The notes below the pieces were generated by a model. It worked only from the letters and a program-made list of their open reading frames with translations. It had not been told where the DNA came from and did not search any database. Shown piece after piece: positions 1 to 8,480 of a DNA stretch of 64,000 nt. The position numbers and the translations under genes are program-made. The stretch is taken from NCBI RefSeq assembly GCF_018141445.1, contig NZ_CP058649.1, forward strand, positions 1,507,001 through 1,571,000. The letters run 5' to 3'. The stretch's first letter is position 1. Every line of letters starts with the position of its first letter. This DNA comes from Vallitalea pronyensis. Its GTDB lineage: Bacteria; Bacillota; Clostridia; Lachnospirales; Vallitaleaceae.

Positions 1-18
1 GTATAAGGAGGAAATAAC

Positions 19-3000
19 ATGCCTAAGGATAGACGTATAAAAAAGGTATTGGTCATTGGTTCAGGGCCGATTATTATAGGGCAAGCGGCAGAATTTGACT
101 ATTCTGGAACCCAAGCTTGTCAAGCATTACGAGAAGAAGGAATTGAGACGGTTCTGGTAAACAGTAATCCAGCGACAATCATGACAGATAAAGAAATAGC
201 AGATAAAGTTTATATTGAACCTTTAACCATTGAGTATTTAGAAAAAGTCATCGAAAAAGAACGCCCAGACAGCGTCATAGCAGGCATGGGTGGTCAAACA
301 GGATTGAATCTAGCTGTGGAGTTATATGATGGTGGTATACTGGATAAATACAATGTACGGGTTATTGGTACATCCATTGAAGCCATTAAAGAAGGGGAAG
401 ACCGAGAAGATTTTAAGGCACTTATGGAAAAAATAGGTCAGCCCATTATAGAAAGTCGTATTGTAACCAGTATGGAAGAAGGCGTTGATTTTGCCAGCAA
501 GATAGGTTACCCCGTAGTTGTAAGACCAGCCTATACCCTTGGAGGCAGTGGCGGTGGGATTGCCGAAGATCGTGAAGAATTAAAGCAAATCCTTGCTACA
601 GGTTTACAGCTAAGCCGAGTGGGTCAAGTACTTCTTGAAAAATCCATCAAAGGATGGAAAGAAATTGAATATGAAGTCATGCGGGATGCTTATGGTAATT
701 GTATTACTGTATGTAACATGGAGAACATCGACCCGGTAGGTGTACATACTGGTGACAGTATTGTTGTTGCACCCTCCCAGACCTTATCTGATGTGGAATA
801 CCAGATGCTTAGAAAAGCATCCATTGATATCATCAATGAGATAGGCATCGTAGGCGGCTGTAACGTTCAATTAGCCCTGCATCCAGACAGTTTTGAATAT
901 GCCATTATTGAGATTAATCCTCGTGTTAGTCGCTCCTCAGCACTAGCATCGAAAGCAACAGGGTATCCCATTGCCAAAGTCAGTACGAAGATTGCTCTTG
1001 GCTATGGGTTAGATGAAATTAGCAACGCTGTAACAAAGAAAACAAAAGCCTGTTTTGAGCCAACCCTTGATTACTGTGTTATTAAAATTCCTAAGTGGCC
1101 ATTTGATAAGTTCCGACGGGCTAAGAAAACACTGGGAACGAAGATGATGGCTACAGGAGAAGTCATGGCCATAGGAAATAATTTTGAATCAGCCCTTCTA
1201 AAAGCTGTGCGTTCACTAGAAATTGGCCAATACGGTTTATACCATAAGAAAGCGGCTAAACGAAGTCTTGATGAATTAAAGCGACGGGTTCAGATTCCAG
1301 ATGATGAACGGTTATTCGACTTAGCGGAAATGCTAAGAAGAAATTACCGGATGGATAAAGTATGTCGTATTACAGGCATGGATCCATTTTTTGTAAACAA
1401 GATTAAAGGTATTGTCGATGAAGAGGAAAAACTCCGTACCAAAGGTATTCTAGACGTGGACAGAGAGTGGATGCTTACCCTTAAGAAAAAAGGATTTTCG
1501 GATCAAGCCATCGCTGATTTTGCAGGCTGTGCATCTCAAGAAGTCTATCAGCTGAGAAAAGCATACCATATTGAACCTGTCTTTAAGATGGTGGATACTT
1601 GTGGGGGCGAATTTGAAGCGGTATCCCCTTATTACTACTCTACCTACGATGAATTCGATGAAGTGGCTGTATCCAATCATAAGAAAGTAATGGTTATCGG
1701 TTCAGGACCCATAAGAATTGGGCAAGGCATAGAGTTTGACTACAGCAGCGTCCATTGTATTCTTGCTCTTAAAAAAGAAGGTATAGAAACCATCATTGTT
1801 AATAATAACCCAGAAACAGTCAGTACAGATTTTGATACAGCTGATAAGCTTTATTTTGAGCCATTAACAGAAGAAGATGTCATGAACATTATTGAAAAAG
1901 AAAAACCAGAAGGCGTTATCCTTCAATTTGGTGGTCAGACAGCTATTAAACTAGCCAACTACTTAGATGGCATGGGTGTCCACGTACTTGGGACGAAGCC
2001 TCAACAAATTGATGAAGCAGAAGACCGTGAGAAATTTGATGAACTCATGGAATCCTTGGGTATTGACCGGCCAAAGGGAAAAGCTGTATGGAGCTTACAA
2101 GAAGGGTTAAAAGAAGCCAGTACGTTAGGTTATCCTGTTCTTGTAAGACCTTCCTATGTCCTTGGAGGCCAGGGGATGGAGATTACTTATCATGAAAAAG
2201 AATTAACCAGATACCTGAAACAAGCTTTTGAACGGGATGCTAAAAACCCTGTATTAATTGACCGCTACTTAATAGGGCGTGAGATTGAAGTGGATGCTAT
2301 ATGCGATGGTGAAGATATATTAATACCAGGTATCATGGAACACCTAGAGCGAGCGGGTGTCCATTCAGGTGATAGTATCTCCATCTACCCATCCAAAAAT
2401 ATTCAAGATGATATGAAAGACAAGATTTTAAAACAAACCAGAGAGATAGCAAGAGCATTAAAAGTGATTGGCATGATTAACATCCAGTATATTGAATATG
2501 AAGGAGCACTTTATATCATTGAGGTCAACCCAAGATCATCAAGAACTGTACCTTATATTAGTAAAGTAACAGGTGTTCCCATGACTTATCTGGCTACACA
2601 AGCCATGTTAGGTAAGCAGCTAAAAGACATGGGATACGGTACTGGTATATATAAAGAAGCAGACCTGGTCGCTATAAAAGTACCTGTTTTCTCCACTCAG
2701 AAGCTACCCGATGTTGAAGTCAGTCTTGGACCAGAGATGCGTTCAACAGGGGAAGTTCTCGGCATAGGTAAGGACTTTGAAGAAGCATTATTTAAAGGGT
2801 TTTTAGGTTCTGGTATGCGTATACCCAGAGAAGGCGGCACCATCTTAGCAACCATAAAACCTCATGATCAAGAAGAATTTATACCTTTAGCAAAAGGGTT
2901 TGCAGAAAAAGGCTATCGTTTTGTAGCCACAGAAGGAACAGCTAGGCTGTTGAAACAACATGGTATATCCGTCAATCAAGTGAAGAAAATAAGTGAAGGT

Positions 3001-3225
3001 GTACCCAATATCCTAGATCTTATACGTAGCGGTATGATAGACCTTGTTATTAATACCCCAACAAAAGCGAATGACGTGACCCGAGACGGTTTCCGAATTC
3101 GACGTGCTGCCATTGAAGCTTCCGTACCTGTCTTAACATCACTGGATACGGCAAACGGGTTATTAGGTATACTACAAGCCAATTTACAACATGAAGCTAC
3201 TCAGATTTATAATCTAGGTCTCTAA
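19..3225 (+). CDS. carB: Carbamoyl-phosphate synthase large subunit
   Basis: Makes carbamoyl phosphate from bicarbonate, ATP and ammonia supplied by the CarA glutaminase, feeding pyrimidine and arginine synthesis in the cytoplasm. The 1068-residue length is normal for the family. Two homologous ATP-grasp halves are visible: the motif [11 protein letters not shown] near residue 12 recurs as [11 protein letters not shown] near residue 558. A C-terminal MGS-like allosteric domain starts near residue 935. The start follows a clear AAGGAGG. carA is not in the window and probably lies upstream. The downstream pyrK-pyrD genes suggest the pyrimidine-linked copy of the enzyme. No frameshift or missing motif seen. 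Confidence 0.98.
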   Translation: MPKDRRIKKVLVIGSGPIIIGQAAEFDYSGTQACQALREEGIETVLVNSNPATIMTDKEIADKVYIEPLTIEYLEKVIEKERPDSVIAGMGGQTGLNLAVELYDGGILDKYNVRVIGTSIEAIKEGEDREDFKALMEKIGQPIIESRIVTSMEEGVDFASKIGYPVVVRPAYTLGGSGGGIAEDREELKQILATGLQLSRVGQVLLEKSIKGWKEIEYEVMRDAYGNCITVCNMENIDPVGVHTGDSIVVAPSQTLSDVEYQMLRKASIDIINEIGIVGGCNVQLALHPDSFEYAIIEINPRVSRSSALASKATGYPIAKVSTKIALGYGLDEISNAVTKKTKACFEPTLDYCVIKIPKWPFDKFRRAKKTLGTKMMATGEVMAIGNNFESALLKAVRSLEIGQYGLYHKKAAKRSLDELKRRVQIPDDERLFDLAEMLRRNYRMDKVCRITGMDPFFVNKIKGIVDEEEKLRTKGILDVDREWMLTLKKKGFSDQAIADFAGCASQEVYQLRKAYHIEPVFKMVDTCGGEFEAVSPYYYSTYDEFDEVAVSNHKKVMVIGSGPIRIGQGIEFDYSSVHCILALKKEGIETIIVNNNPETVSTDFDTADKLYFEPLTEEDVMNIIEKEKPEGVILQFGGQTAIKLANYLDGMGVHVLGTKPQQIDEAEDREKFDELMESLGIDRPKGKAVWSLQEGLKEASTLGYPVLVRPSYVLGGQGMEITYHEKELTRYLKQAFERDAKNPVLIDRYLIGREIEVDAICDGEDILIPGIMEHLERAGVHSGDSISIYPSKNIQDDMKDKILKQTREIARALKVIGMINIQYIEYEGALYIIEVNPRSSRTVPYISKVTGVPMTYLATQAMLGKQLKDMGYGTGIYKEADLVAIKVPVFSTQKLPDVEVSLGPEMRSTGEVLGIGKDFEEALFKGFLGSGMRIPREGGTILATIKPHDQEEFIPLAKGFAEKGYRFVATEGTARLLKQHGISVNQVKKISEGVPNILDLIRSGMIDLVINTPTKANDVTRDGFRIRRAAIEASVPVLTSLDTANGLLGILQANLQHEATQIYNLGL

Positions 3226-3340
3226 AGCTCATGAAATACATCTGATGATGATTTAAATATAATAGGAAAATATGGCATCTTGCTGGCAATGAATGATACC
3301 TTTTTATACTGTCTAAAACATATATACAGCATACTTTTAG

Positions 3341-3446
3341 GTCTTAAGGAAAGTTCTCAATTTAACAAATGCGATAGGAGTGTTCTCAATGTGTTAAGAA
3401 AATTTCCTAACGTAACAACTTACTTTGCAGACGTAATGCAGTCGAG
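3341..3446. repeat. Palindromic intergenic repeat PAL-5, copy 1
   Basis: Shares GGAAAGTTCTCAATTTAACA with 13325-13348, and TTTCCTAACG followed by AACAACTT with the copies near 13390 and 33205. The internal segment TTAACAAATG / CAATGTGTTAA is a weak stem whose sequence differs between copies. It lies in the 300-bp gap between carB and the next gene. A 62-codon reading frame at 3280-3468 runs through it but has no ribosome binding site. Confidence 0.7.
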
Positions 3447-3488
3447 TTATCATTATAATACAGTGTAAACAATAATTTATAGGGTACA

Positions 3489-3499
3489 TGTGTTATAAT
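3489..3499 (+). promoter_or_regulatory. Extended -10 promoter element
   Basis: TGTTATAAT at 3491-3499 is an extended -10 (TG, one base, TATAAT). No good -35 is visible. It lies 27 bases before the start at 3526, suggesting that the oxidase-pyrK-pyrD genes can be transcribed separately from carB. Confidence 0.5.
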
Positions 3500-3525
3500 G
3501 TAAGAAAATAAATAGGAGGGGTCAT

Positions 3526-3984
3526 ATGTTTAGAAAGATGAGAAGAGCCAAAAGAGAATTACCCAAGGAAGCATGTATGGAGATTCTTAAAAAAGGTGAG
3601 TATGGTGTTCTATCCACCGTAGGTGATGAAGGTTATCCTTATGGTGTTCCTATGAATTATGTCTATCATCAATCCTGTATTTATTTACATTGTGCTTATG
3701 AAGGGCATAAGATTGATAACATCTCGGATCATGCCAACGTGTCTTTTTGTGTTGTTACAGCTTATGATACCATAGAAGAAAAAATATCCACAGAGTATGA
3801 AAGTGTTATCTTGTTTGGTCAAGCTAAAACGGTTCATGAGGAAGAAGAAAAGAAAGATGCCCTTATGGCACTCATGCAACGGTTCTTTCCAGCTGTTAAG
3901 GATACAGGCATTGATGAAGCATGGCAAAAAACAAATGTGTTGAAAATAGACATTGAACATATAACAGGTAAATTTAATAACTAG
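3526..3984 (+). CDS. Pyridoxamine 5'-phosphate oxidase-like (NimA-type) flavin-binding protein
   Basis: A 152-residue split-barrel protein of the pyridoxamine 5'-phosphate oxidase/NimA type. Family members bind FMN or haem-like cofactors and reduce small molecules, but the substrate cannot be read from sequence. Typical features are the N-terminal helix followed by YGVLSTVGDEGYPYGVPMNY (about residues 26-45), and the HCAYEGHKIDNI segment (about 64-75) that usually contacts flavin phosphate. The start follows AGGAGGGG. It sits 8 bp before pyrK, so it probably shares that transcript, although it has no known role in pyrimidine synthesis. Confidence 0.85.
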   Translation: MFRKMRRAKRELPKEACMEILKKGEYGVLSTVGDEGYPYGVPMNYVYHQSCIYLHCAYEGHKIDNISDHANVSFCVVTAYDTIEEKISTEYESVILFGQAKTVHEEEEKKDALMALMQRFFPAVKDTGIDEAWQKTNVLKIDIEHITGKFNN

Positions 3985-3992
3985 GAGGAACT

Positions 3993-4769
3993 ATGTGCCA
4001 AGATAATATAAAATCCAAGAAAACAGTATCCATTATAGCCAACGAAGAAATAGCAGCAGGTGTTTATCAGATGGTTTTTCGAGAGCAGGAGATTGCAGAA
4101 CGAACAAAACCAGGTCAATTTGTTAATGTGTATTGTCAGGCTGATAGTCGCATATTACCAAGACCCATTAGTATCTGCCAAGTAGAGCCTAGGGCAGGTC
4201 TTGTTACCATTGTGTATATGGTTGTTGGACAAGGAACCAAGGAATTTTCCAATTTACAAGCAGGCCAAACCATTGACGTTCTTGGGCCATTAGGTAATGG
4301 GTTTAGTCCCGTTGCATGTGAAGAGAGCATTCTTGTGGGTGGAGGTGTTGGCACGCCGCCTTTACTGGAATTAGTAAAACAGCTGCCAGGTACAAAACAT
4401 GTTTTCTTAGGTTTTCGGACAGGTTCTTATCTTGTTGATGCTTTTAAACAATATGCTCAGGTCTATATCGCAACAGATGACGGGTCTGTTGGTCAACAAG
4501 GTACAGTGATTGATCTAATGAATGCTGTAGGTGCTAAGGGACAGCAAGTATATGCTTGCGGACCCAAACCTATGTTAGCCGCCTTAAAGACTTGGACTAA
4601 TGAGCGAGACATACCTGCACAGCTATCCTTGGAAGAACGGATGGGCTGCGGTATTGGTGCATGTGTTGGTTGTGTGTGCAAGGTAAAAACAGATACGGAA
4701 TCAGGATTTACCTATAAAAAAGTATGCAAGGATGGGCCTGTTTTTGATGCTAAGGAGGTGATTTTATGA
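3993..4769 (+). CDS. pyrK: Dihydroorotate dehydrogenase electron transfer subunit
   Basis: Iron-sulfur flavoprotein that passes electrons from dihydroorotate oxidation in PyrD (class 1B) to NAD+. 258 residues, normal length. The N-terminal ferredoxin-reductase barrel carries the FAD motif RPIS at about residues 57-60. The NAD domain has VGGGVGTPPLL. The C-terminal [2Fe-2S] motif is CGIGACVGCVC near residues 217-227, with a fourth cysteine in KKVCKDGP. Start ATG after AGGAGG. Its stop overlaps the pyrD start (ATGA), which indicates translational coupling. Confidence 0.96.
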   Translation: MCQDNIKSKKTVSIIANEEIAAGVYQMVFREQEIAERTKPGQFVNVYCQADSRILPRPISICQVEPRAGLVTIVYMVVGQGTKEFSNLQAGQTIDVLGPLGNGFSPVACEESILVGGGVGTPPLLELVKQLPGTKHVFLGFRTGSYLVDAFKQYAQVYIATDDGSVGQQGTVIDLMNAVGAKGQQVYACGPKPMLAALKTWTNERDIPAQLSLEERMGCGIGACVGCVCKVKTDTESGFTYKKVCKDGPVFDAKEVIL

Positions 4770-5671
4770 TGCATACAAGCGTGACCATAGCAGGTGTAAC
4801 ATTTGATAATCCAGTCATGACCGCATCGGGTACTTTTGGCTCAGGTAAAGAGTACGCAGAATATATGGACCTTAATGGACTTGGTGGCATCATTGTCAAG
4901 GGGGTTGCCAGCAAAGAATGGTTAGGAAACCCTGCACCTCGTATAGCGGAAACCTATGGGGGCATGTTGAATGCTGTTGGTTTGCAAAACCCTGGGGTGG
5001 ATGTATTTATGGAAGAAGATATTCCTTTCTTGAGACAATACAATACCAATATTGTGGTGAATATTGCTGGAAAAACAGTGGAAGAGTATGTGGATGTGAC
5101 AAAACGGTTACAACAGGCAGATATAGATATGATTGAATTGAATATTTCTTGTCCTAATGTTAAAGAAGGCGGTGTAGCTTTTGGTACAGATGCGGGTATG
5201 GCAGAGTACATTACCAAAGAAGTGAAAAAGCATGCAAAACAGCCTTTGATTGTGAAGTTAAGTCCTAATGTAACGGATATTACGGAGATTGCCAAGGCTG
5301 TTGAAGCTGGTGGTGCGGATGCGGTATCTTTGATTAATACGTTACTGGGGATGAAGATTGATATTTATAAGCGAAGACCTGTTCTAGCCAATAGGGTTGG
5401 TGGCTTTTCGGGCCCCGCTATTAAGCCCGTGGCTGTTCGAATGGTGCATCAGGTGTATAAGAGTATTCAGTTACCGATTATAGGTTTAGGTGGTATATGT
5501 ACGGGTGAAGATGCAGTGGAATTTATGTTAGCAGGGGCTACGGGGGTGGCTGTCGGAACTGCTAATTTTATGAATCCTAGGGCAACAGTTGATGTGATTG
5601 AGGGTATTGAGAGGTTTATGGATGAGACTGGGGTTGAAGATGTGCGTGAGTTGATTGGGGCTTTGGAGTAG
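4766..5671 (+). CDS. pyrD: Dihydroorotate dehydrogenase, class 1B catalytic subunit
   Basis: Oxidises dihydroorotate to orotate using FMN, in a complex with PyrK. 301 residues, usual length. The motif NISCPNV near residue 127 carries the cysteine base of class 1 enzymes. FMN phosphate contacts are consistent with GLGGICTGEDAVEFMLAG near residues 244-261. ATG at 4766 is preceded by AAGGAGG; an adjacent in-frame ATG at 4769 is the alternative start. The last ~120 codons drift toward G or T in third position, unlike the front of the gene (see findings). Confidence 0.97.
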   Translation: MMHTSVTIAGVTFDNPVMTASGTFGSGKEYAEYMDLNGLGGIIVKGVASKEWLGNPAPRIAETYGGMLNAVGLQNPGVDVFMEEDIPFLRQYNTNIVVNIAGKTVEEYVDVTKRLQQADIDMIELNISCPNVKEGGVAFGTDAGMAEYITKEVKKHAKQPLIVKLSPNVTDITEIAKAVEAGGADAVSLINTLLGMKIDIYKRRPVLANRVGGFSGPAIKPVAVRMVHQVYKSIQLPIIGLGGICTGEDAVEFMLAGATGVAVGTANFMNPRATVDVIEGIERFMDETGVEDVRELIGALE

Positions 5672-5726
5672 ATTATAGTAGGTTTGTTGAGATTTGAAGG
5701 AGTTATGGTTTAGGGTAAGATGGTCG

Positions 5727-5815
5727 TAGTGGAATTGGAATATAGAGTATTGTGCAAGACGGTCGTAGTGGAATATAGAGTATTGTGCAAGACAGTCGTA
5801 GTTGAATATAGGGGT
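5727..5815 (+). repeat. Three tandem boundary units before palindrome PAL-1
   Basis: GGTCGTAGTGGAAT recurs as GGTCGTAGTGGAATATAG and AGTCGTAGTTGAATATAG, the first two units also sharing AGAGTATTGTGCAAGAC. The third unit is the outer left arm of the long palindrome that follows. The left boundary of PAL-1 has therefore been duplicated in tandem, with a period of about 33-39 bp. Confidence 0.8.
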
Positions 5816-6000
5816 ATAAAACAGCTCATGTTAATGGGTTATAAGAAAAACTAAGTACGTTCCAGTCATCATTTCCTAAACCTTAAAACTCCCTACGGTC
5901 AGACAATTAAGGTTTTTAACGGAAATGATGACTTCCACTTACTAAGATTTTCTAATAACCCATTAAAAATCGCTTTATTTATACCCCTATATTCAACTAC
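5798..6000. repeat. Long imperfect palindrome PAL-1, copy 1
   Basis: A 203-bp element between pyrD and pyrE. The outermost 23 bp pair perfectly (GTAGTTGAATATAGGGGTAT at 5798 against its complement ending at 6000). Further paired blocks are TTAATGGGTTAT, AGAAAA and GTCATCATTTCC. The apex, about 5873-5920, has its own stem AAACCTTAA/TTAAGGTTT enclosing AACTCCCTACGGTCAGACA. The second copy at 57206 has almost the same apex but different arms. No U-run follows the stem, so it is not a simple terminator. TACTGGGCTA follows the 3' arm in both copies. Confidence 0.9.
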
Positions 6001-6267
6001 TGGGCTACGTTGGTTGGGGTTGTGGTGTATGAGGTTTGTCGTGAAGGATAGGGTTGGTTTGGTTAGAAAGATAGATAGGGTTAAGTGGGATAATTTTCAT
6101 TTGCTGGTAAAGAAATATAATTGTTTAGTATGCTATGATTCATCATACTGTGTGCAAATGAAGTCTATTATGAGAGTTGAATAATAACTTTTTATATGGA
6201 GTAAAATGGATAGTAGATAGATTAATAGTGAAGTATAATGACAATGTTTGATATAGGAGGTTAGGAT

Positions 6268-6942
6268 ATGGAGCAATATAAGAAGGATTTTATTGAATTT
6301 ATGGTGGAGTGTGGTGTGTTGACGTTTGGTGATTTTGTGACGAAGAGTGGACGTGAGACACCGTTTTTTGTGAATACGGGGAATTATCGTACCGGTAGTC
6401 AGTTAAGTCGGCTGAGTGTTTTTTATGCGAAAGCAATTATGGAGGAATTTCAAGGGGATTTTGATGTGTTGTTTGGTCCGGCGTATAAGGGGATTCCTCT
6501 TAGTGTGACAACGGCTGTTGCTTTAAGTCAGGCATATGATAAGGAAGTGGCTTATTGTTCGAATCGTAAGGAGATTAAAGACCATGGAGATAAAGGGATT
6601 TTATTAGGCAGCAAGCTTAAGGATGGCGATAAAGTTGTCATCATTGAGGATGTGACCACCGCTGGAACATCTATCTATGAAACAATGCCTATTATTAAAG
6701 CTAACGGCGACGTAGATGTAAAAGGCTTAATCATATCCGTTGACCGGATGGAAAAAGGGCAAGGAGAAGTAAGCGCTCTAAAAGAGTTAGCCCACAAATT
6801 TCAAATGAAAACCTGTGCCATCGTCACCATGGACGAAGTCGTTGAGCATCTATGGAATCGAGAAGTCTTAGGTAAAGTATTGATTGATGATGAAATGAAA
6901 AAGAAGATTGATAAGTACTATGAAATGTATCGGGGACAGTAG
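6268..6942 (+). CDS. pyrE: Orotate phosphoribosyltransferase
   Basis: Transfers phosphoribose from PRPP to orotate to give OMP. 224 residues, normal for the longer OPRTase subtype. The PRPP loop VVIIEDVTTAGTS lies at about residues 123-135, and the N-terminal half has GRETPFFVNTGNYRTG, typical of the substrate-binding region. ATG follows ATAGGAGG. It is separated from pyrD by a 596-bp gap holding PAL-1. Codons 1 to ~105 use almost only G or T in third position, then composition switches sharply to the A/C-containing usage of carB near nt 6590. The protein itself looks intact. Confidence 0.96.
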   Translation: MEQYKKDFIEFMVECGVLTFGDFVTKSGRETPFFVNTGNYRTGSQLSRLSVFYAKAIMEEFQGDFDVLFGPAYKGIPLSVTTAVALSQAYDKEVAYCSNRKEIKDHGDKGILLGSKLKDGDKVVIIEDVTTAGTSIYETMPIIKANGDVDVKGLIISVDRMEKGQGEVSALKELAHKFQMKTCAIVTMDEVVEHLWNREVLGKVLIDDEMKKKIDKYYEMYRGQ

Positions 6943-6984
6943 ATAATAAGACACAGTTACCCCTGTGATACTCTTTTCATATCT

Positions 6985-7369
6985 CGTAGAGGTTATCATA
7001 GTAATAGCAATAAACATTTCATTACAGCAGGGTTATCATAGTAAAAGCAATCAATATCAATAAAACAGGGTTATCATAGTAAAAGCAATTAACGTCAATA
7101 CAGCAGGGTTATGATAGTAAAAGCAATTAACGTCAATACAACAGGGTTATCTTAGTAAAACAATCAACGTTAATACAACAGGGTTATCTTAGTAAAACAA
7201 TCAACGTTAATACAACAGGGGCTATCTTAGAAAAAGCAATCAACGTCAATACAGCATGGTTATCTTAGTAAAGCAATCAACGTCAATACAGCAGGGGTTA
7301 TCTTAGTAAAGCAATCAACGTCAAATACAACAGGGGCTATCTTAGAAAAGCAATTACGTCAATATCATA
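6985..7369 (+). repeat. Tandem array of about 10 units, 37-40 bp each
   Basis: Each unit reads approximately CAGGGTTATCTTAGTAAAAC followed by AATCAACGTCAATACAA. Units start near 6987, 7026, 7066, 7104, 7142, 7179, 7216, 7255, 7291 and 7331. The first units diverge (TATCATAGTAAAAGCAAT) and the last match TATCTTAGAAAAGCAAT. The array begins just after the pyrE stop and ends at palindrome PAL-3. It is not a CRISPR: the between-repeat segment is only ~14 bp and is itself repeated. Confidence 0.92.
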
Positions 7370-7476
7370 GGAAAATATAAGGGGTTAAGCGTAAAGCGAA
7401 GCCATGGACGGCGAAGCGCAGACCCTCTAAACACGGACGTTTAGGGGTCTGAAAAGCTTAACCCCTTATATTTTCC
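7370..7476. repeat. Palindrome PAL-3, copy 1 (two-hairpin head)
   Basis: Outer arms GGAAAATATAAGGGGTTAAG and its exact complement (21 bp) enclose an inner hairpin AGACCCCTAAACG/AGAGGGTCT (minus-strand reading) and a second small GC-rich hairpin with CCATGG. The copy at 55290-55380 has the same architecture in the opposite orientation. It lies between convergent genes pyrE and a methyltransferase and may act as a bidirectional terminator; UUUU is present within the arm end. Confidence 0.85.
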
Positions 7477-7477
7477 A

Positions 7478-7636
7478 AAAACCCCCTAGCCCAAACCATT
7501 GCTTTTCTAAGATAGTCCCGATACCCTCTAGCCCAAACCATTGCTTTTCTAAGATAGCACCCGCCCTAGCCCCAAAAATTGCTTTTCTAAGATAGCCCCC
7601 AACACCCCTAACCCAAAGATTACTTTTCTAAAACTA
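7478..7636 (-). repeat. Inverted array sharing the 22-bp core of the left array
   Basis: On the minus strand, three full units and one partial unit carry GGCTATCTTAGAAAAGCAAT (starts near 7499, 7541, 7579 and 7620), with a period of about 40 bp. The core is the same as in the array at 6985-7369, but the linker differs (GGTTTGGGCTAGAGGGTATC type). The last partial unit abuts the methyltransferase stop codon. The two arrays therefore face each other across PAL-3. Confidence 0.88.
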
Positions 7637-8299
7637 CAAATCCTTCTTCAAAACAGCCCTAAAACAATACAAACCTCCAAGAATACGCGTATAAATAGCA
7701 TCAACTGGCAAAGTCAAATCATAATCTCCAGCAAACTTTAATCCTGCTGCCTGCAACATCCCAACAAACCCATTCAAATTCACTGTGGGATAATCCAAGG
7801 TAATCACCAATAGACCATCATCCTTCATAACCCTCTTAAAGGATTGAAGGGATAAAGCCATATCAGAAGGGTCCAAATGCTCTAAGACAGAGATACAAAA
7901 CACCTTATCAAATGTCTGATCATCATAATCTAAGTTGATTATACTTTGCTTACTGTAATGTATACCCTTTCTATATTTTTGCTCATATAATGTTAAACCG
8001 CTGCTGCCAAAGTAACGGTTAATTTCTGATTTTAACACCGCTTCATTAAATAACCGATTATCCAAATCACACGCATAGGTCGCTTTACAATGATCTTTTA
8101 GATAAAATTTTAATGGATGCATGACACCACAGGCTGCATCCAAGCAAATATCATCTTCTTGGATAAAATGACTGGTCCAAATGTATTCGTAATGCCTACT
8201 CCACCAATCGGCAGGTAGTCGAAAAACAAAATCTCTTGTACAAGGGTCTGTGTTGACAAAAAAACGCGATACCATTTCTGTATCATCTAAAATACCCAT
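7634..8299 (-). CDS. Class I SAM-dependent methyltransferase
   Basis: A 221-residue Rossmann methyltransferase. Motif I is ICLDAACGV near residue 47 and motif IV/post-motif is FDKVFCISVLEHLD near residue 145, followed by a typical VLVITLDYP strand. The substrate is unknown. I choose the start at 8299 because GGGGATATTGT precedes that ATG at proper spacing; the reading frame extends 29 codons further upstream without a ribosome binding site. It is convergent with pyrE and divergent from the kinase gene. Its last ~30 codons are strongly G/T-ending. Confidence 0.82.
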   Translation of the reverse strand: MGILDDTEMVSRFFVNTDPCTRDFVFRLPADWWSRHYEYIWTSHFIQEDDICLDAACGVMHPLKFYLKDHCKATYACDLDNRLFNEAVLKSEINRYFGSSGLTLYEQKYRKGIHYSKQSIINLDYDDQTFDKVFCISVLEHLDPSDMALSLQSFKRVMKDDGLLVITLDYPTVNLNGFVGMLQAAGLKFAGDYDLTLPVDAIYTRILGGLYCFRAVLKKDL

Positions 8300-8421
8300 A
8301 CAATATCCCCTAAAATAACTCTTTATACTATGTATATGAGTATTAAGTATAAAAGTGTATCGGAAGCTGATATTATCTTGAAACATGAAATAGAATATAG
8401 AGTGGTGTACAACATAAGCTT

Positions 8422-8450
8422 TTGATTTATCATGACTAGTGCTTTATAAT
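8422..8450 (+). promoter_or_regulatory. Sigma-A type promoter for the kinase-flotillin operon
   Basis: TTGATT at 8422-8427, a 17-bp spacer, then TATAAT at 8445-8450. Transcription would start near 8457, downstream of the upstream-most possible start codon. This supports the kinase start at 8481. Confidence 0.75.
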
Positions 8451-8480
8451 AGAAATGACATATTTTTAGATAAGGGGGTT

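Noticed and set aside
3280..3468. 62-codon reading frame after carB
   Set aside because: No ribosome binding site. Half of it is PAL-5 repeat sequence, and the product looks non-natural.
5798..6000. PAL-1 as an IS200/IS605-derived or MITE insertion with terminal repeats
   Set aside because: No target-site duplication or conserved terminal sequence is visible, and arms are not shared between copies. It cannot be excluded without empty-site comparison.
6985..7369. CRISPR array
   Set aside because: Repeats are regularly spaced, but the between-core segments are about 14 bp and nearly identical between units. There are no unique 30-40 bp spacers and no cas genes.
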